A DNA stretch of 64,000 nt from Argentina anserina (GCF_933775445.1 NC_065878.1:23262395-23326394); one strand, 5' to 3'. Positions 1 to 12,639 are shown, counted from the stretch's first letter. The notes: generated by a model from the letters alone, not told the origin. Numbers and translations are program-made.

Positions 1-3
1 AAG

Positions 4-3000
4 ATGAGGCATGTAACTGGGGTTATTACGGCTCCTAGTGAAAGTGATGTTGTTGCCTACACTAAGTGGGAAGATGATGATGGTCTTGTGATGTCAGTTT
101 TATACAAGGCCATGAATGAAGACATAAGTGATCTGGTGGAACAATGTGACACAGCTCAGGCAATCTGGAACATATTGGAAGACTTGTATAACAATGAGTC
201 TGATTTCATACAGGTTCACGAGTTGATGTGCACTGCTTCAGCAATGCAGCAGGATGGGCAGCCAGTGGCGCAATATTTCACTAAGCTGAAGAATATTTGG
301 GCTGAAATTGATGCGAAACGTCCCTGCAGGATCAAGAACCAGGAGGATCTTGTTTGGTACTTGAAGGAAAAGGAGCTTGAGCGAGTTCATCATTTTTTGA
401 GGGGTCTTGATGCAAAACATAACAGTGCCAAAGGAGAGCTACTCAGGATGACGGAGCCTCCTAGCTTGACTAAAGCTTTTACATATGTTCGTAAGGATGA
501 GTCTCAGCAGGAAAGCCTTACTCAAGCACAACTTGAAGTCTCTAGTCTCACTGTTCAGGCAAAAGCACCAGCTCCACTCCTTCAGCAATCCAGTTCAGTT
601 CCACTCCACAAGCAAGGCCCACCACCAGGCTTTGGAGACCAGTCTCGTCCTTGCTCTTATTGCAAGGGTGACCATGCTCGTGACTCTTGTTGGAAGTTGT
701 ACCCGCATCTTAGGCCTAAAAGGCCAACCTTTCGTCCCAAGGCAAAAGCAGCTGTCCAGTTGATCCAGGAACCAGATGTCTATGGTGTGGTCGGACACGA
801 TCATGACACAGCAGAAGGCGCCACACCCACATCATCAGTAGCTGGTCGTGGTAAGATAGGTATGGCCTTAAATATTTCTAACTTTGTTGGTGGTGATACA
901 TGGATTATTGATTCAGGTGCTTCAGATCATATGACTTATGACAAATCTTATTTTGCTGAGTTATCATCTCCACCAGTACCATATGTTACTAATGCTAATG
1001 GTGAGGCCTTCCCTGTGTTAGGAAAGGGGTCAGTTCGTGTCACTTCCACTATTGTCCTACAAAATGTGCTATATGTACCTGCTTTATCCCATCATTTGAT
1101 ATCTGTCCCACAGTTGAATGTTGAATCCAAATGTTCTGTGACCTTTTTTCCCATGTATGTGATTTTTCAGGATCTTCTCACTGGGGAGTTACTAGGTCGG
1201 GGGTACTTGAGGGGCAGGCTGTTTCGTCTGGACCAGACATACGCAGGGGAGAAACCAGGAGCACAGCCACGAACCGCTTTAATGTCAACTTCTGACAGGC
1301 TAAGTGAAGTTTGGTTATGGCACCGACGCTTAGGGTATCCATCTTTTAGTGTTATGAAAAAATCCATGCCTTCTTTGTTTATTGGTGTGGATGAGTCAGT
1401 CTTACATTGTGAAACATGTGTTTTTGGTAAGAGTCATCGCTCAACCTATCTGCCTAGTATTTCAAATAAAAGTGTCGTTCCTTTTGAATTAATTCATTCT
1501 GATGTTTGGGGACCTTCAAAAGAACCCACAGTGTCTGGTATGCGATATTATGTGTCCTTTATTGATGATTGTACACGTCTTACTTGGGTTGTTCTTCTTA
1601 AAACTAAGGATGAGGTTTTTCCGGCTTTTGAAGCCTTCCTTTCCGAAGTTCAAACACAGTACAATGCCAAAATTAAAGTTCTTCGCTCTGATAATGGGGG
1701 GGGGAGTATGTCAACCGTGTCTTTCAGTCTTTCTTCAAAACACATGGGATTATCCACCAGAAAACGTGTCCTTATACACCTGAACAGAATGGGGTATCCG
1801 AAAGGAAAAATCGACATTTACTTGATATGGCTCGTTGTATTCTCTTTAGTGCCCATTGTCCTAATAATCTATGGGGTGATGCTATCATCGCATCTACCCA
1901 TCTCATTAATCGTCTTCCCTCTAGTGTCCTCCAAGGAAAAGTACCATTTGAGGTCTTAGCTTCTTATGTCTCTTTGTCTTCCTTTTATAATCTCCATGCT
2001 CGTGTATTTGGTTGTGTTGCATTTGTCCATATCCCAAAGAGTCAAAGGTCAAGTAAGTTGGATGCCCGAGCGCTGAAATGTGTGTTTGTTGGCTATGGGG
2101 GACATCAGAAAGGATACAAGTGCTATCACCCCCCTACTGGGAAGTATTATGTCACTATGGATGTTACTTTCTTTGAGGACATGAGCTATTATACCTCTTC
2201 TGATACTGCTCTTCAGGGGGAGCATTCATATTTTGAAGAGTTGTATCATGGAGAGGGGGAGACAGGTCATTCAGTTGAGGTTACTGATGCACCAGTTTCA
2301 CATGCACCAGCCACTCCAGAGGTTCAGAGACCGGAAGATGACAGACAGGCACCACCAGATGATTCTGGTGTGATTGCTTCAGAGATTCAGGTACCAGAAG
2401 CTGAAAGTGTTCCTGCCCCTCCTGCTTCACCTGCTGTTACTAATACCCCTGACTCATGTCTCCCTGGTATAGAAGATCTTCCATCTGAGGTTAGTAATTC
2501 CATTGGGGGTAATACTAGTGATGTTAATAGTAGGCAATATGTGTTACCAAACAGGTCTACTAGGGGTAAACCAGCAAAAAAGTATGAACCTACCCTCCAA
2601 GCCAAAGCTAAGTATCCTGTGGAAAATTTTGTGTCTACCCAAAGGTTGTCTAAGTCATATGAATCATTTGTGAATCAAATATCTGCTGTGGCAGTACCTA
2701 ACAAAGTGCAGGATGCGTTGGGAGATCCTAAGTGGATGAAAGCAATGGATGAGGAGATGGAAACATTACAGAAGAACAATACTTGGGAGCTTGTATCCCC
2801 ACCACATGGAAAGAAGACAGTAGGATGTCGTTGGGTGTTTACAGTGAAGCATAACCCAGATGGGTCAGTGAGTCGGTATAAAGCACGCTTGGTGGCTAAG
2901 GGATTCACTCAGACATATGGCATTGATTATGATGAGACATTTGCACCAGTTGCAAAGATGAATACTATCCGGGTATTGCTCTCTCTTGCTGCTAACTTAA

Positions 3001-4235
3001 ACTGGCATCTTAAACAGTTTGATGTCAAGAATGCTTTTCTTCATGGAGAACTTATGGAGGAAGTGTATATGGATCTTCCCCCTGGATATAAAACTACTCC
3101 TTCAGGTACCTTTGTGTGCAGATTGAGAAAATCTTTGTATGGTCTCAAACAATCACCTCGTGCTTGGTTTGGAAGATTTTCTCAGTTCATGAGAAAGATT
3201 GGTTATAAGCAGAGTAACTCATACCACACGTTATTTCTCCGACACCAACAAGGGAAGGTAACAGCTCTGATCATATATGTTGATGATATGGTTGTTACTG
3301 GTAATGATACTGTTGAGATTGATAGCTTGCAAAACCAGTTAGCCACAGAGTTTGAGATGAAGGACCTAGGTGCACTCAAGTACTTCTTGGGCATTGAGGT
3401 AGCCAGGGGGAGTGAAGGCATCTATCTGTGTCAGAGGAAGTATATACTTGACCTATTAGCAGAGACAGGTATGTTGGATTGTACTCCAATTGACACTCCT
3501 ATTGAGCAAAATCACCGATTAGCAGAGTATCCTGACCAGGTACCTACCGACAAGCCTCGTTATCAGATGTTAGTTGGACGTCTGATTTATTTGACACACA
3601 CCAGACCTGATGTTGCATATGCAGTAAGTGTGGTGAGCCAGTTCATGCATAATCCCAGTGTGGATCACATGGATGCTGTTGTGAGGATTTTGAGATACTT
3701 GAAGTCCGCTCCTGGGAGAGGAGTAATGTTTTCTAAACACAACAATGTCCTTAACGTTTGTGGTTTTACATATGCAGACTGGGTTGGAAATATTACAGAT
3801 AGAAGGTCTACATCAGGATATTTTACCTTTGTGGGAGATAATCTTGTTACTTGGAAGAGTAAGAAGCAAAAGGTGGTGGCTCGGTCTAGTGCTGAAGCAG
3901 AATATAGAGGTATGGCTCATGGAGTGTGCGAGTTGTTATGGCTGAAGAATGTATTACGAGATTTGAGGGTTAAACCCAAGTGCGCCATGCAGTTATACTG
4001 TGACAACAAGGCAGCCATTGATATCTCACAGAATCCTGTGCAACATGATCGTACTAAGCATGTGGAGGTTGATCGTCACTTTATAAAGGAGAAACTAGAT
4101 GCTAAAATTATTAGCTTTCCTTTTGTCCCTACAGAAGAGCAACTTGCAGATATACTCACAAAAGGAGTTTGTAAGAAGGCCTTCTATGACTCACTTGGCA
4201 AGTTTGGCATGGTGGATGTGTATGCGCCAACTTAA
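4..4235 (+). pseudogene. copia gag-pol polyprotein, broken by one frameshift
   Basis: Frame 1 (4 to about 1704) holds a UBN2-type gag region, a CCHC-like knuckle near nt 655-690 (C-x2-C-x3-H-x4-C, one residue shorter than the usual x4), the aspartic protease motif DSGAS near nt 910, the GAG-pre-integrase zinc region and the first two integrase acidic residues. A run of nine G at 1696-1704 shifts the frame. The rest is open in the third forward frame to the stop at 4233-4235: C-terminal integrase, reverse transcriptase with YVDD near nt 3280, and RNase H with the conserved SSAEAEYR and DILTKG segments. The zinc region reads RLGYPS where RLGHPS is usual, so a zinc-binding His appears lost. The product cannot be translated as one chain without frameshifting, hence pseudogene. 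Confidence 0.9.
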
Positions 4236-4242
4236 GGGGGAG

Positions 4243-4430
4243 TGTTAGCGTGAGTCATGTATATAGTTTAGGAATGTAAATTAAATTGTTATTACTTTCC
4301 TTGTCTAGATGTGTAGTACATGTGTAGTACATGTAGGGTTAGGGTTTGTACGTATTGTATCTCTATATATAGCCTCCACTGTGAGATGAATAAGATATCA
4401 GAAAATTCATTCTCTAAAACCTCGTTATAT
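4243..4430 (+). repeat. 3' long terminal repeat of the copia element
   Basis: It starts TGTTAG directly after the polypurine tract. It contains a short direct repeat of TGTGTAGTACA around 4310-4330 and a TATA-like CTATATATA at about 4362-4370, followed by a likely transcribed R/U5 segment. The right boundary is uncertain: CA dinucleotides at 4399-4400 and 4408-4409 are candidates, and sequence similar to an F-box gene resumes by about 4430. Without the left LTR the end cannot be fixed. Confidence 0.7.
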
Positions 4431-5551
4431 TTGACTAAACTAATGTCGGAGCTGTACTTCATTGGCCACTTTGTACATCAACAGCAAAGGAGACCTGCCG
4501 AAATGAAACGGCTGCTTCCACCTTTGAATGACTTGAATCTAATGAACCAAAGACGGAAGGTCGTTGCGGCATCATTCCCGGACTCAAAACTTGTGTTGGG
4601 AGTTTTCAACGACTTGGTTTTCTGTCGCAGAGGTCATATATGTAAATATTTTTACCAGATATGTAATCTGTACACTGCAGAAAAGGTTAATCTTCCTAGA
4701 ACCCGCAGAACCATATGGGGATGTGTAGTTGGATTCATATGTGATCCTATCTATAAGAAAGCTAGAGAAGATGTGCGTGGGGAGGAAATTAGTATTGATT
4801 TCAACTATAGGTGGAAGGTTGTGATACTTAGTCCTTGTTCGGGGTTCAGTCAACATCCTCTGGTGAATGGAGCACGTCAATTGTATCGTTCCCACGACAT
4901 TTTAGCTATTAAAGAATCTACAAAGGCTCTTTTCTTACTTTGTTCACAATGGAATGCTGTGTTGGTCGAGTACCTGGGAAAGTAGTGGTAACTTTATTAT
5001 TGGGTTGGACCCCTTCATTATTGATAGCTCTAGTAACTCCAAATTTTTTTTTTTTTTGATACATAGTAACTCCAAATGTTGTTTCATTGAATTAGTAGTT
5101 AAAGATCACCATGCTGGCAACCCATTTCCGTTATAGAGTGCTGATCATGAGTATACCATACGGTGCCTAGGTGTGGCTGAAGGCATTGATTGTTTGCAAA
5201 TTTGTGTTTTAGACTCCGCTAGAAATACACTACGTATTAGTTTGGGATTTGAGACAACAGCTGATCACTGAGGCTGATGGACTTGGAAAACTGTGTTTGA
5301 AGAAGTATATTTCGCTGGACATTGCTAACAAAGATCAACTCTTAAGTTTTGACCCGAGTGATGAGGGTGTCTTGTACGCAAGACTAGAACATGGAGACGA
5401 CGGAGTAGTCAGTTTTACCCAAATCAATTTTGACGGTAGAAGCTTAGAAATCGAGGTGCACATGGGTGTGAAGTGTGCGAAGATGGCACAATGCTCTGGC
5501 CAAATACCCAAGATAAGTAGTGCAACATTTAAATGGTGTCCATCCTATTAG
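4431..5551 (+). pseudogene. F-box-associated (FBA-type) protein remnant, C-terminal part
   Basis: The reading frame up to 4985 encodes segments typical of plant F-box-associated domains (a GVFNDLVFC-like strand, then WGCVVGFICDP, then a FNYRWKVVILSP strand). Further pieces continue at 4985-5040, 5150-5240 (RCLGVAEGIDCLQ, then LRI) and 5249-5551 (LCLKKYISLDI). These lie in different frames with stops between them, so the gene is decayed. One disruption is a poly-T insertion at about 5045-5063. No F-box motif itself is present; it would lie left of the retrotransposon if the element inserted into this gene. I cannot rule out that parts are spliced exons. Confidence 0.5.
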
Positions 5552-5928
5552 TTTCAGCAATGACAACTTTGATACCAGTAATGGGGCACTTTGGAATATT
5601 CATTTCAGCTGTGACTTGTGAACCTCAATAACAGAAAACGAGGTCCTCCAATCTGCAGTATATACAATTACCAACAGGAGTACTTATGCATTAAACCTCT
5701 TTACCAACAAGTGCATGCAATTACCAAAACATAAGGTTTGAATTGAATTCAAAATTCAACAATACTAACTGGTCTGAAAGACATAGCAGCCTAGAAGTAT
5801 ATTAGATCAGCTGCACTCGTAGCATCCTAGAGAATATTAACAAAGATTACAATGTTTCAATTGGAATTTGCCAAAACCCCACTTGGGCTGCAGACAATAT
5901 ATGAACACCATACAGTAAATCAAGTAGC
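5552..5928. other. spacer without a recognised gene
   Basis: AT-rich sequence between the F-box remnant and the minus-strand gene-like region. I see no coding signal, tRNA or clear repeat. Confidence 0.5.
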
Positions 5929-6860
5929 TCAATCCCTCCTTTTGTTCTTCTTCTCATTCTTGTCAGCATTCTTCAACTGCACAGGAAACAAAGGAGTCAT
6001 ATAAGGTCTCAATCCACACGTTACACATTCTCAATCTTACTTACACCACAGTTAGGTAACCTACCTCTTTCCTGGTGAATCAAGTGATTGACCTCTCTTC
6101 TTGTTCTTCTTAGAGGAACCAAATTCAGTCGGCAGGTCCAAGGCTTGCAGTACTCGTTTACTAGGGGTGAGCTGTCCCTCACTCGGTGTGGCACTAGATG
6201 TAGATGTTGCTAACATATAGGCCCTCTCATAATTCCTGCAATTGAAAAACAAATCACAACTAATCCTCAAAAAATAAAGTTAAACCCCCGATTAGAGAAA
6301 ATAAACATCTCGAGAGCAAAGCAATTACCTGACTAGAATGCCTTCAAATGGTAGAGACGGTATCTCATGGAGACCCGAGTACTTTTGCTTGTGCATTCTA
6401 ATGTCATCCTTGATCATCATGGACCGCAGTTGGGAGTGACATTGCTGAAGCTGCAAAACACATTTTTTTAGGGGTTCATGATCCACTGCAACAGTTTATC
6501 ATCCTAACTCACACATCACAATGGTGACAGAATAACACAGTACCTGACACGTTCATCATCTTGGGCGTGTGTGGCAGGAAGAGGACCAATGAACCCTTCT
6601 TCTCCATCATCTCCATCAACTTCCTTGAAGAAACTGCCGTCAGCAAGCAAAGGACCGCACAGATCCTCTTGCTTTTGCTTGGAAAAACTGCCGTCAGCAA
6701 GAAGAGGTCCAGAGGGGCTGCAACATTTGACAAATCCAAAACCCAATTCAAATTCAACTATTGAAACCCTAAGCCGAATTGAATTAAAGACAAAGACGAG
6801 GAGTTGAAGGCTTACCGTCGTGAATACGAAGGGCCAGTTGACGGAGCAGTCGACCGAGAA
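5929..6860 (-). pseudogene. unrecognised small spliced gene or gene fragment
   Basis: Several exon-like blocks with good splice borders lie on the minus strand: about 6860-6804, 6719-6543, 6451-6331, 6239-6064 and 5976-5929. The second block carries two copies of the motif GPLLADGSF and a third degenerate copy (GPLPATHA) in an acidic stretch. The third and fourth blocks join in frame and encode a hydrophilic segment (HKQKYSGLHEIPSLPFEG, then NYERAYMLATSTS) ending in Lys/Arg-rich sequence (SSKKNKKRG) that could be a nuclear localisation signal. Block 2 to block 3 does not join in frame (phase differs by one), the last junction gives an immediate stop, and no good initiator ATG is visible. It is therefore either a mis-modelled gene or a pseudogene. 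I do not recognise the family. Confidence 0.4.
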
Positions 6861-8463
6861 CCGCTAGATGATGATGACGGAAAACCCTAATTCTACCCCC
6901 AAATCGAAACCTTACCTCAATCGATCGAAACCCCAAATAGAACCTTTTCTTTTAAAGACTAAAAGAATCGAAACCTCCTTTTATTTTGATGAAAAATCGA
7001 TCAAAACCCCTAGTTTTACCCCCCAAATCAAAACCTTACCCCAACGAAACCCTAATTCTACCCCCTAAAAATGAAGACGAAAAATTCGGGTGAAAATAAT
7101 TCAAAATTCGTTTTCCCAAACCCAAACCCAAACCCTTACCCGAATACCCACCCATTGCTAATGCTGACGTCATCGTCGTCTTGGTGGAGACCGATTAGGA
7201 AAGAGACGAAATGAAAAATAGAAACTTTTTGGACTCAAAGATCTAAAAATGGCGGCGGCCCCACCACTAATCAAATCACAGTTTAATCAAACAGAGAGGA
7301 TAGAGACGAAGATTTAATTACCCTAGTTTATATGTTTCATGTGGCCCACAAGATAAGTACGTGAGTCTCATGGATACGTGAGTCTCATGAGTACTCGTAT
7401 TATAAATGTATTTCGGTAAACAGAGGAGTTGCACGAATTCTCATGAGCACGTATATTTTTATATATTATTAGACAAACAGATGGGCTGTCCAATGACTCA
7501 TGAGTGCATTTATAATTAAATGTTTTCAGTATTTTCTTATATATTATATGCGAGTTAAATTATTATTTTACTCATACGAGCTGCAAAACTTACCAGATTT
7601 GTGTTTACAATCCCTGTGCACCTATTCGATGGTGTAGGGAATAGTTCTGCATGTGTGGATTAGCATAATTGACGGACTACTCAGAAGACTTCGAAGTTCT
7701 TTATCTATTTTGTGGTGAAGATTGTGAGGATTTTACATTTCAATTTGAAATAATGTTCGAATTTTAAATTGATTTTGTAATAATCCTTCTGACTGAGTTG
7801 TACTATGAACTCAGTAATGATACGCTGTGACGATGAGATTATTTCGATTTATTGAGATTGTTTTTGAATTTTCATAGCTTAGATTTTCGAGTTTCATACT
7901 TGAAATTTCGAGATCTGACGATATTAAAAAGAGTTGAAATAAATATAGTTATAGCTTAGAAATAAGCTTTTTTTTTTTTGTTTGAGAAGAAACGTAAACT
8001 TTTATTCAACCATAAAATCAGTTGCATTCTCTAGATACAACCCTATCCAAAATAGGAGCATAAGTTTAAAAGGATCACAAGCATCACAAGGATCCGAGCT
8101 ATTCTGGCGAGTTCATACTTCATACCAAGTCGATGGCTGTGTATGCAACTTCATTTCTAAGGTACACCAAGAATATCGAACATATTATGTATCTTCAATG
8201 ACACAATTATTTCGTCGAAACTACAAATCCTTTTTACAATATATAGCGAGCTATCTAAACTATTAACTTCAAAGGCATGGATGAGCCATTATAATAGGTG
8301 AAATGATCGATTGCATTATCACTAAATGAATAAAACTATAGTGATCAAACTCCTGTATACCTACCATGTTGACACCAACCAAAAGCTTGTGTGATCTCAA
8401 TTACCCTATACATGGAGTGAACCAGAAAATATTGGGGGTCATTTTCTCAATTGTATTTTGGCC
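6861..8463. other. intergenic spacer with degenerate AAACCCTA-type repeats
   Basis: From 6880 to 7140 a C-rich segment repeats variants of AAACCCTAATTCTACCCCC and AAACCTTACC, resembling telo-box-rich leader DNA. This would be the promoter or leader of the minus-strand gene at 5929-6860. 7260-7960 is AT-rich with nothing recognisable. At about 7968 a T-run begins a segment (to about 8270) that resembles the reversed, poly-A end of a retroposed transcript, but I cannot name it. 8280-8463 is the likely 3' UTR of the starch synthase gene. Confidence 0.45.
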
Positions 8464-11400
8464 TCAAGCAACATATGGTGGGTCGATAAATGCCCATTCG
8501 AAGACCTGCTCATATTGAATTGCAGCACTCTCCCATGTGAAGTCCTTCTCCATGCCTCTTTTCACCAATCCATCCCAAGAAGGCTTGTACTCTTTGTAAG
8601 TTCGAACCGCAAGTCTTAGAGCCTGTGAAGCATCAGATGGTTGTCAAAACTTCAATGTTTTTTTTTCTCATACATGTAAGAGAACTTAAGCATAAAGAGT
8701 TTACTCACCGCCAACATGCTCTCTTTCGTTAGGGGAGAAAATGTCCACCTATATAAGCCAAATATAGACATAATAAGTAATGATTCTAACAGTTTAGAAT
8801 GACAGGTTTACAAGACAAAGCACCACGCCATAGAGCTAAAGGATGAGTAAATACCCTGTTCCCTCACCGCCTCCTTCAGCATATGGATTGAAATTAACCA
8901 CCGTATCCTTTAACAAAAGTAACACTAGGCATAAGAAAAAACTCCAAATGATGAGACAAGAACAATACAGATCAAATTTCACAAAGTAGAAACTCACTCT
9001 AAGTCCTCCTGTGCTATGAACTACAGGTATAGTTCCATATCTCATTGCATATAATTGATTTAGCCCGCAGGGCTCGAATCTTGAAGGCATCAACAATATG
9101 TCACAGCTACAAAACCCAGAAAAGCAATGAGCGTTATGGATATGTACCAAGGACCTCTAAGATATGTATTGTTAACCTCTAAAGGAAGCATAGATCTTAA
9201 AATTACCCTGCAGTTATTCTATGAGAGACTGGGACGTTAAACCCAACCCAACCACGAAATTTATCCTTATAGGTTGCTTCTGCTAATCTCATCCAATCTT
9301 GACATTGTACGTCCCCAGAACCTAACATAACCTATAAGAGATTTGATATGATCAGAGAGATGAAGAAGCGAAGAAATTACTGGAAAAGAGGAAACACTTA
9401 CAAATTGCACGTCATCAGACATGAGCTCCGGTATTCCTGATTGAATTAGGTCAATACCTTTCTGGTAGTCCAGTCGGCCAATGAATCCAATCTATATATT
9501 TCAAAACTCAAAATCAATAATTTGGACCGATTCGTACTAAAGCCCCACATAAACAAAAATTACTCTCTTACCAATGGACAATCAGGTCTAATTGGAAGGC
9601 CTAATTCCTTCTGCAAAGCAATCTTGCATTCAACCTTCCCAGAAAGATCATTAGAAGAATAATGTGAAGCAATATGTTTGTCAGTAGATGGATCCCATTC
9701 ATCAACATCAATGCCATTAGTGATCCCTGTTTACGGTAGAAAAATCTCAAAATAAAATATCATATGAAAACATGATGTTCTCAATCAAGCATGAAAATAT
9801 GAACTTAACAATAATATCGTGGTTGTACCATTCAAAACGCTCTTTCTACTACTTAAGAGTCCATTCAGACCATATCCACCTTCAACCGTTGTTATTTCCC
9901 ATGCATAACCCTATAAGCAAAATGTAAGATGAAAAGAGTAAGAGCATGTAAACTGTTGCTACTTATGTTGAAAGCACTGTGTAGACTTAAAGACTGGTTG
10001 ACATATATCTCATCAAATGACACGAAACATGAAAATAGATATGCATACCTCACTCACTGTCAATATCCGATCACATGTCACAACGGCACCCTTTAGGATA
10101 TTCACAGCCTCACCTTTATCAAGAGCATGAGCCCTGGCCCATTCCGGAAACACCCACTCCAATGCTCCATACCACTCGGCAGGCAGTCCCAAATTTTTAT
10201 ATGTTACTGCTGATTCCACTCCCTTGCATAAGTAAGACAACGATAATTTAAGTTCATGTACATATAAAGTTTGTAAGCTACTTCAAAAATAACTGATATT
10301 TTGACAGGAACATAGCTGAAGTTTAGTATCCAAATAAACATCAGACCTGATGTGCAAGGTTATGAATAACAAGAACACTTCGAGCATCAGTGTAAACTCC
10401 ATGTGGACGATACTTTGCAGCCAAAAGCCTGAATTGCATGAGATAAGTAAATGTACATTGTCATCATCAACTCAAGACGCAAAGTATATGCAAGTCATGA
10501 AATTTTGGAAAAGCGTGGTTTAAAGTAATTACAATGGAACAAGACCGGCATGCCAATCATTCACCATGAATAAACAGTGTTGGCCATAGGTATATCCTCC
10601 CAATGGAAGCACCAAGGGTGCTTCACATGCTGCGTGGGAAAGTAAAGTGAACCGAAACTGTAAAACCAAATGAGAACAAAACTTAGCATTGTCCCTTAAC
10701 AAAAAGGCAAATACTGGTTGAATGATACAATGAGTGATCAAGTGGGAGTATGTACTTGATTATCACCAAATGCACCAAAACTATCTCCATATGGATTTCC
10801 AGGCCTATGGAACGATGGGTGATCTACAAACACCTAGAGAGGAAAACATAAGAAGCCATCATTATCAATTTCATTTAACACTAACTGAGAAAACACAAAT
10901 AAATTCTAAAATCTTACCCAATCAACACCTTCTCGATACTCATGGAAGAAAGCAACCTCTTGCTTTCCTCCAAAGCAAATGACATTAGTATGCCCTACAT
11001 CAACGGCATCCGAAAAATTCTTGTCTGCAGGAGAGCCATTTAAATATCTCGGAGAAACAACCATGACACGATGCCCTCGTCGGGCTAGAACAACCGGCAA
11101 TGAACCACAAACATCTCCCAACCCTCCAGTCTTTGAATAAGGTGCTGCTTCCGCAGTAACAAAAATCACATTCCTTGTCACTTTTGCCTTAGGCTTCTCT
11201 TTTCCTCCTACATCTCCCGCTCTTTCTATTCTATCAGAAGTCACATCTTCACTCTCAATCACAACATCACCTACAGTAAACAGATCACATCAGTCCACCA
11301 ACAAGTCCTACACAAATTCCTTTTGTACAACATTGTTTTAACTTATAATAGAGACCAGCATATTTGGGACCTGAGTCGTCACTTGGACGTTGATGTGGAC

Positions 11401-11974
11401 GACCAAAAATGAACGGCGCCCCATGAAAAATGATATATATTCCATAAAAGCTCAACCGCGAAAGATCAACGACCCTAATATATCAGAGGTTGAGCTCGAT
11501 CGACAAATCACAGTACATCTCTCTCAAAGATCATGATATTCGTAACAAACTAGCTTATTTAGTGAAACAACAATTGAAATCTTAAAAGTACATTTGGTAT
11601 TTCCTCTGTTTCTTAACTATTCATCACCCTCAATATTGTAAATTCTATAACGAAGATTCGAAACTGAAACATTAAAACTTACCATTGGGAGGAGAAAGAT
11701 TAAACCCGATTACAGAGCCAGACGAATCTCTCTCGGCGCCAAATTTGACACCCTTTTCTTCCTCCTTCTGATCTTCAACGACAGAAGCGCCATCTTGGGA
11801 GCCAGCTTTAGTCGCCACGAGCCTCAACGCCTCTGTTTTGCTTCTCTTGTTCCACAAAGGATTAAACCCGACTTGTGCAGTCACCTCATGATGATGATTG
11901 GCCAATTTGGGTCGCGCTAAATTCCCGGAATATGATTTGCATGGGATTAGGGTAGTGAATCTCAGAGACTCCAT
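8464..11974 (-). CDS. SS1: soluble starch synthase 1, plastidic
   Basis: ADP-glucose:1,4-alpha-D-glucan glucosyltransferase (GT5) that elongates short amylopectin chains in the plastid stroma. Exons on the minus strand: 11974-11683, 11270-10918, 10833-10756, 10657-10533, 10428-10347, 10222-10049, 9910-9829, 9726-9572, 9491-9402, 9331-9207, 9106-8998, 8907-8855, 8748-8709, 8622-8464. They total 1917 nt, 638 aa, the usual size. The catalytic core starts with [10 protein letters not shown] (about residue 145, ADP-glucose binding). It continues with [35 protein letters not shown] and [11 protein letters not shown], and has the C-terminal [14 protein letters not shown] and STGGL motifs. It ends [10 protein letters not shown], as in SS1. 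The Ser/Arg/Lys-rich N-terminus fits a transit peptide. The ATG at 11974 is the first in-frame Met. All junctions are GT-AG and in phase, so the gene looks intact. Confidence 0.95.
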
Positions 11975-12006
11975 TATGAAAAAACGGCTGTGAGAAAAAT
12001 GGTGGT

Positions 12007-12044
<38 letters not shown>
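12007..12044. repeat. (AG)n microsatellite plus G-run in the SS1 leader
   Basis: An AG dinucleotide run (12007-12034) is followed by about 11 G. It lies just upstream of the SS1 start codon; on the transcribed strand it would be a CT-rich 5' UTR tract, a common feature of plant leaders and likely length-polymorphic. Confidence 0.85.
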
Positions 12045-12045
<1 letters not shown>

Positions 12046-12639
12046 TTAGAGAGAGAAAGAGACTTGGAGAGTCATATAAGAAGAAGGGAAGGTATCTATG
12101 AATAACCTTTGAAGAAATTGAAAGTGGAAAGAAAACCAAACGAAATTTAGAAGTCAGTCACAAACTAAAGGCAACTACGTACACCTGTTAGGATGAGATA
12201 TATGAGATCCAGAAAAAGCGCCAAACCTTGAGAAGCTGATACCCAGCGACGCATCACACAGTTATAGACCTACCTTAGCCAGTGGGATGCTCCCGCGTGT
12301 TGATGTGATTGACGTGGCGGAATGTTGACGGGGGTATTGGTCCTGTTACCGACATAAGGTGCACGGGATTATGGTCCACCAGCATAACGTGGCGCGTTGG
12401 TTGGGGAACACGTGGAATGGAAGCAAGTGACTGCAGCCTTTTTTCTGAAACCTCTTGAATACTCTAACGAGGGGTGGCGTGGAGTCACATGAAACTGTGA
12501 CTTTCCACTAGTTTTATTTTATTTTTCGGCCAAAGCAACTCTATTTTTAGAAAAAAAATACTTGGTATTCATAAGGTTCGAGGAAGAAGAAAATGAGTGC
12601 TTGACGATTGATATCGCAAACGAGATTCTAGGCGTGTTT
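12045..12639. other. divergent intergenic region between SS1 and the 12744 gene
   Basis: About 600 bp shared by the SS1 promoter (minus) and the small plus-strand gene's promoter. It contains several ACGT cores (for example CACGTGGAA near 12410 and GACGTGGC near 12311), which are G-box/ABRE-like, but no factor can be assigned from sequence alone. Confidence 0.4.

Larger units (their letters stand above)
1..4430 (+). mobile_element. Ty1/copia LTR retrotransposon, 5'-truncated by the window edge
   Basis: The order gag, protease, integrase, reverse transcriptase, RNase H defines a Ty1/copia element (integrase before RT, unlike gypsy). The window begins inside gag, so the 5' LTR, primer-binding site and gag start are not visible. 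A purine-rich tract just after the pol stop (about 4234-4242) and a TGTTAG start at 4243 mark the polypurine tract and the 3' LTR. Apart from one frameshift in integrase the coding region is open over 4.2 kb, so the copy is fairly young. Target-site duplications cannot be checked because the left end is outside the window. Confidence 0.93.

Noticed and set aside
7982..8266. 94-codon plus-strand frame after a T-run
   Set aside because: It looks like non-coding sequence, perhaps a reversed retroposed 3' end; it has no initiator ATG at the start and no domain.
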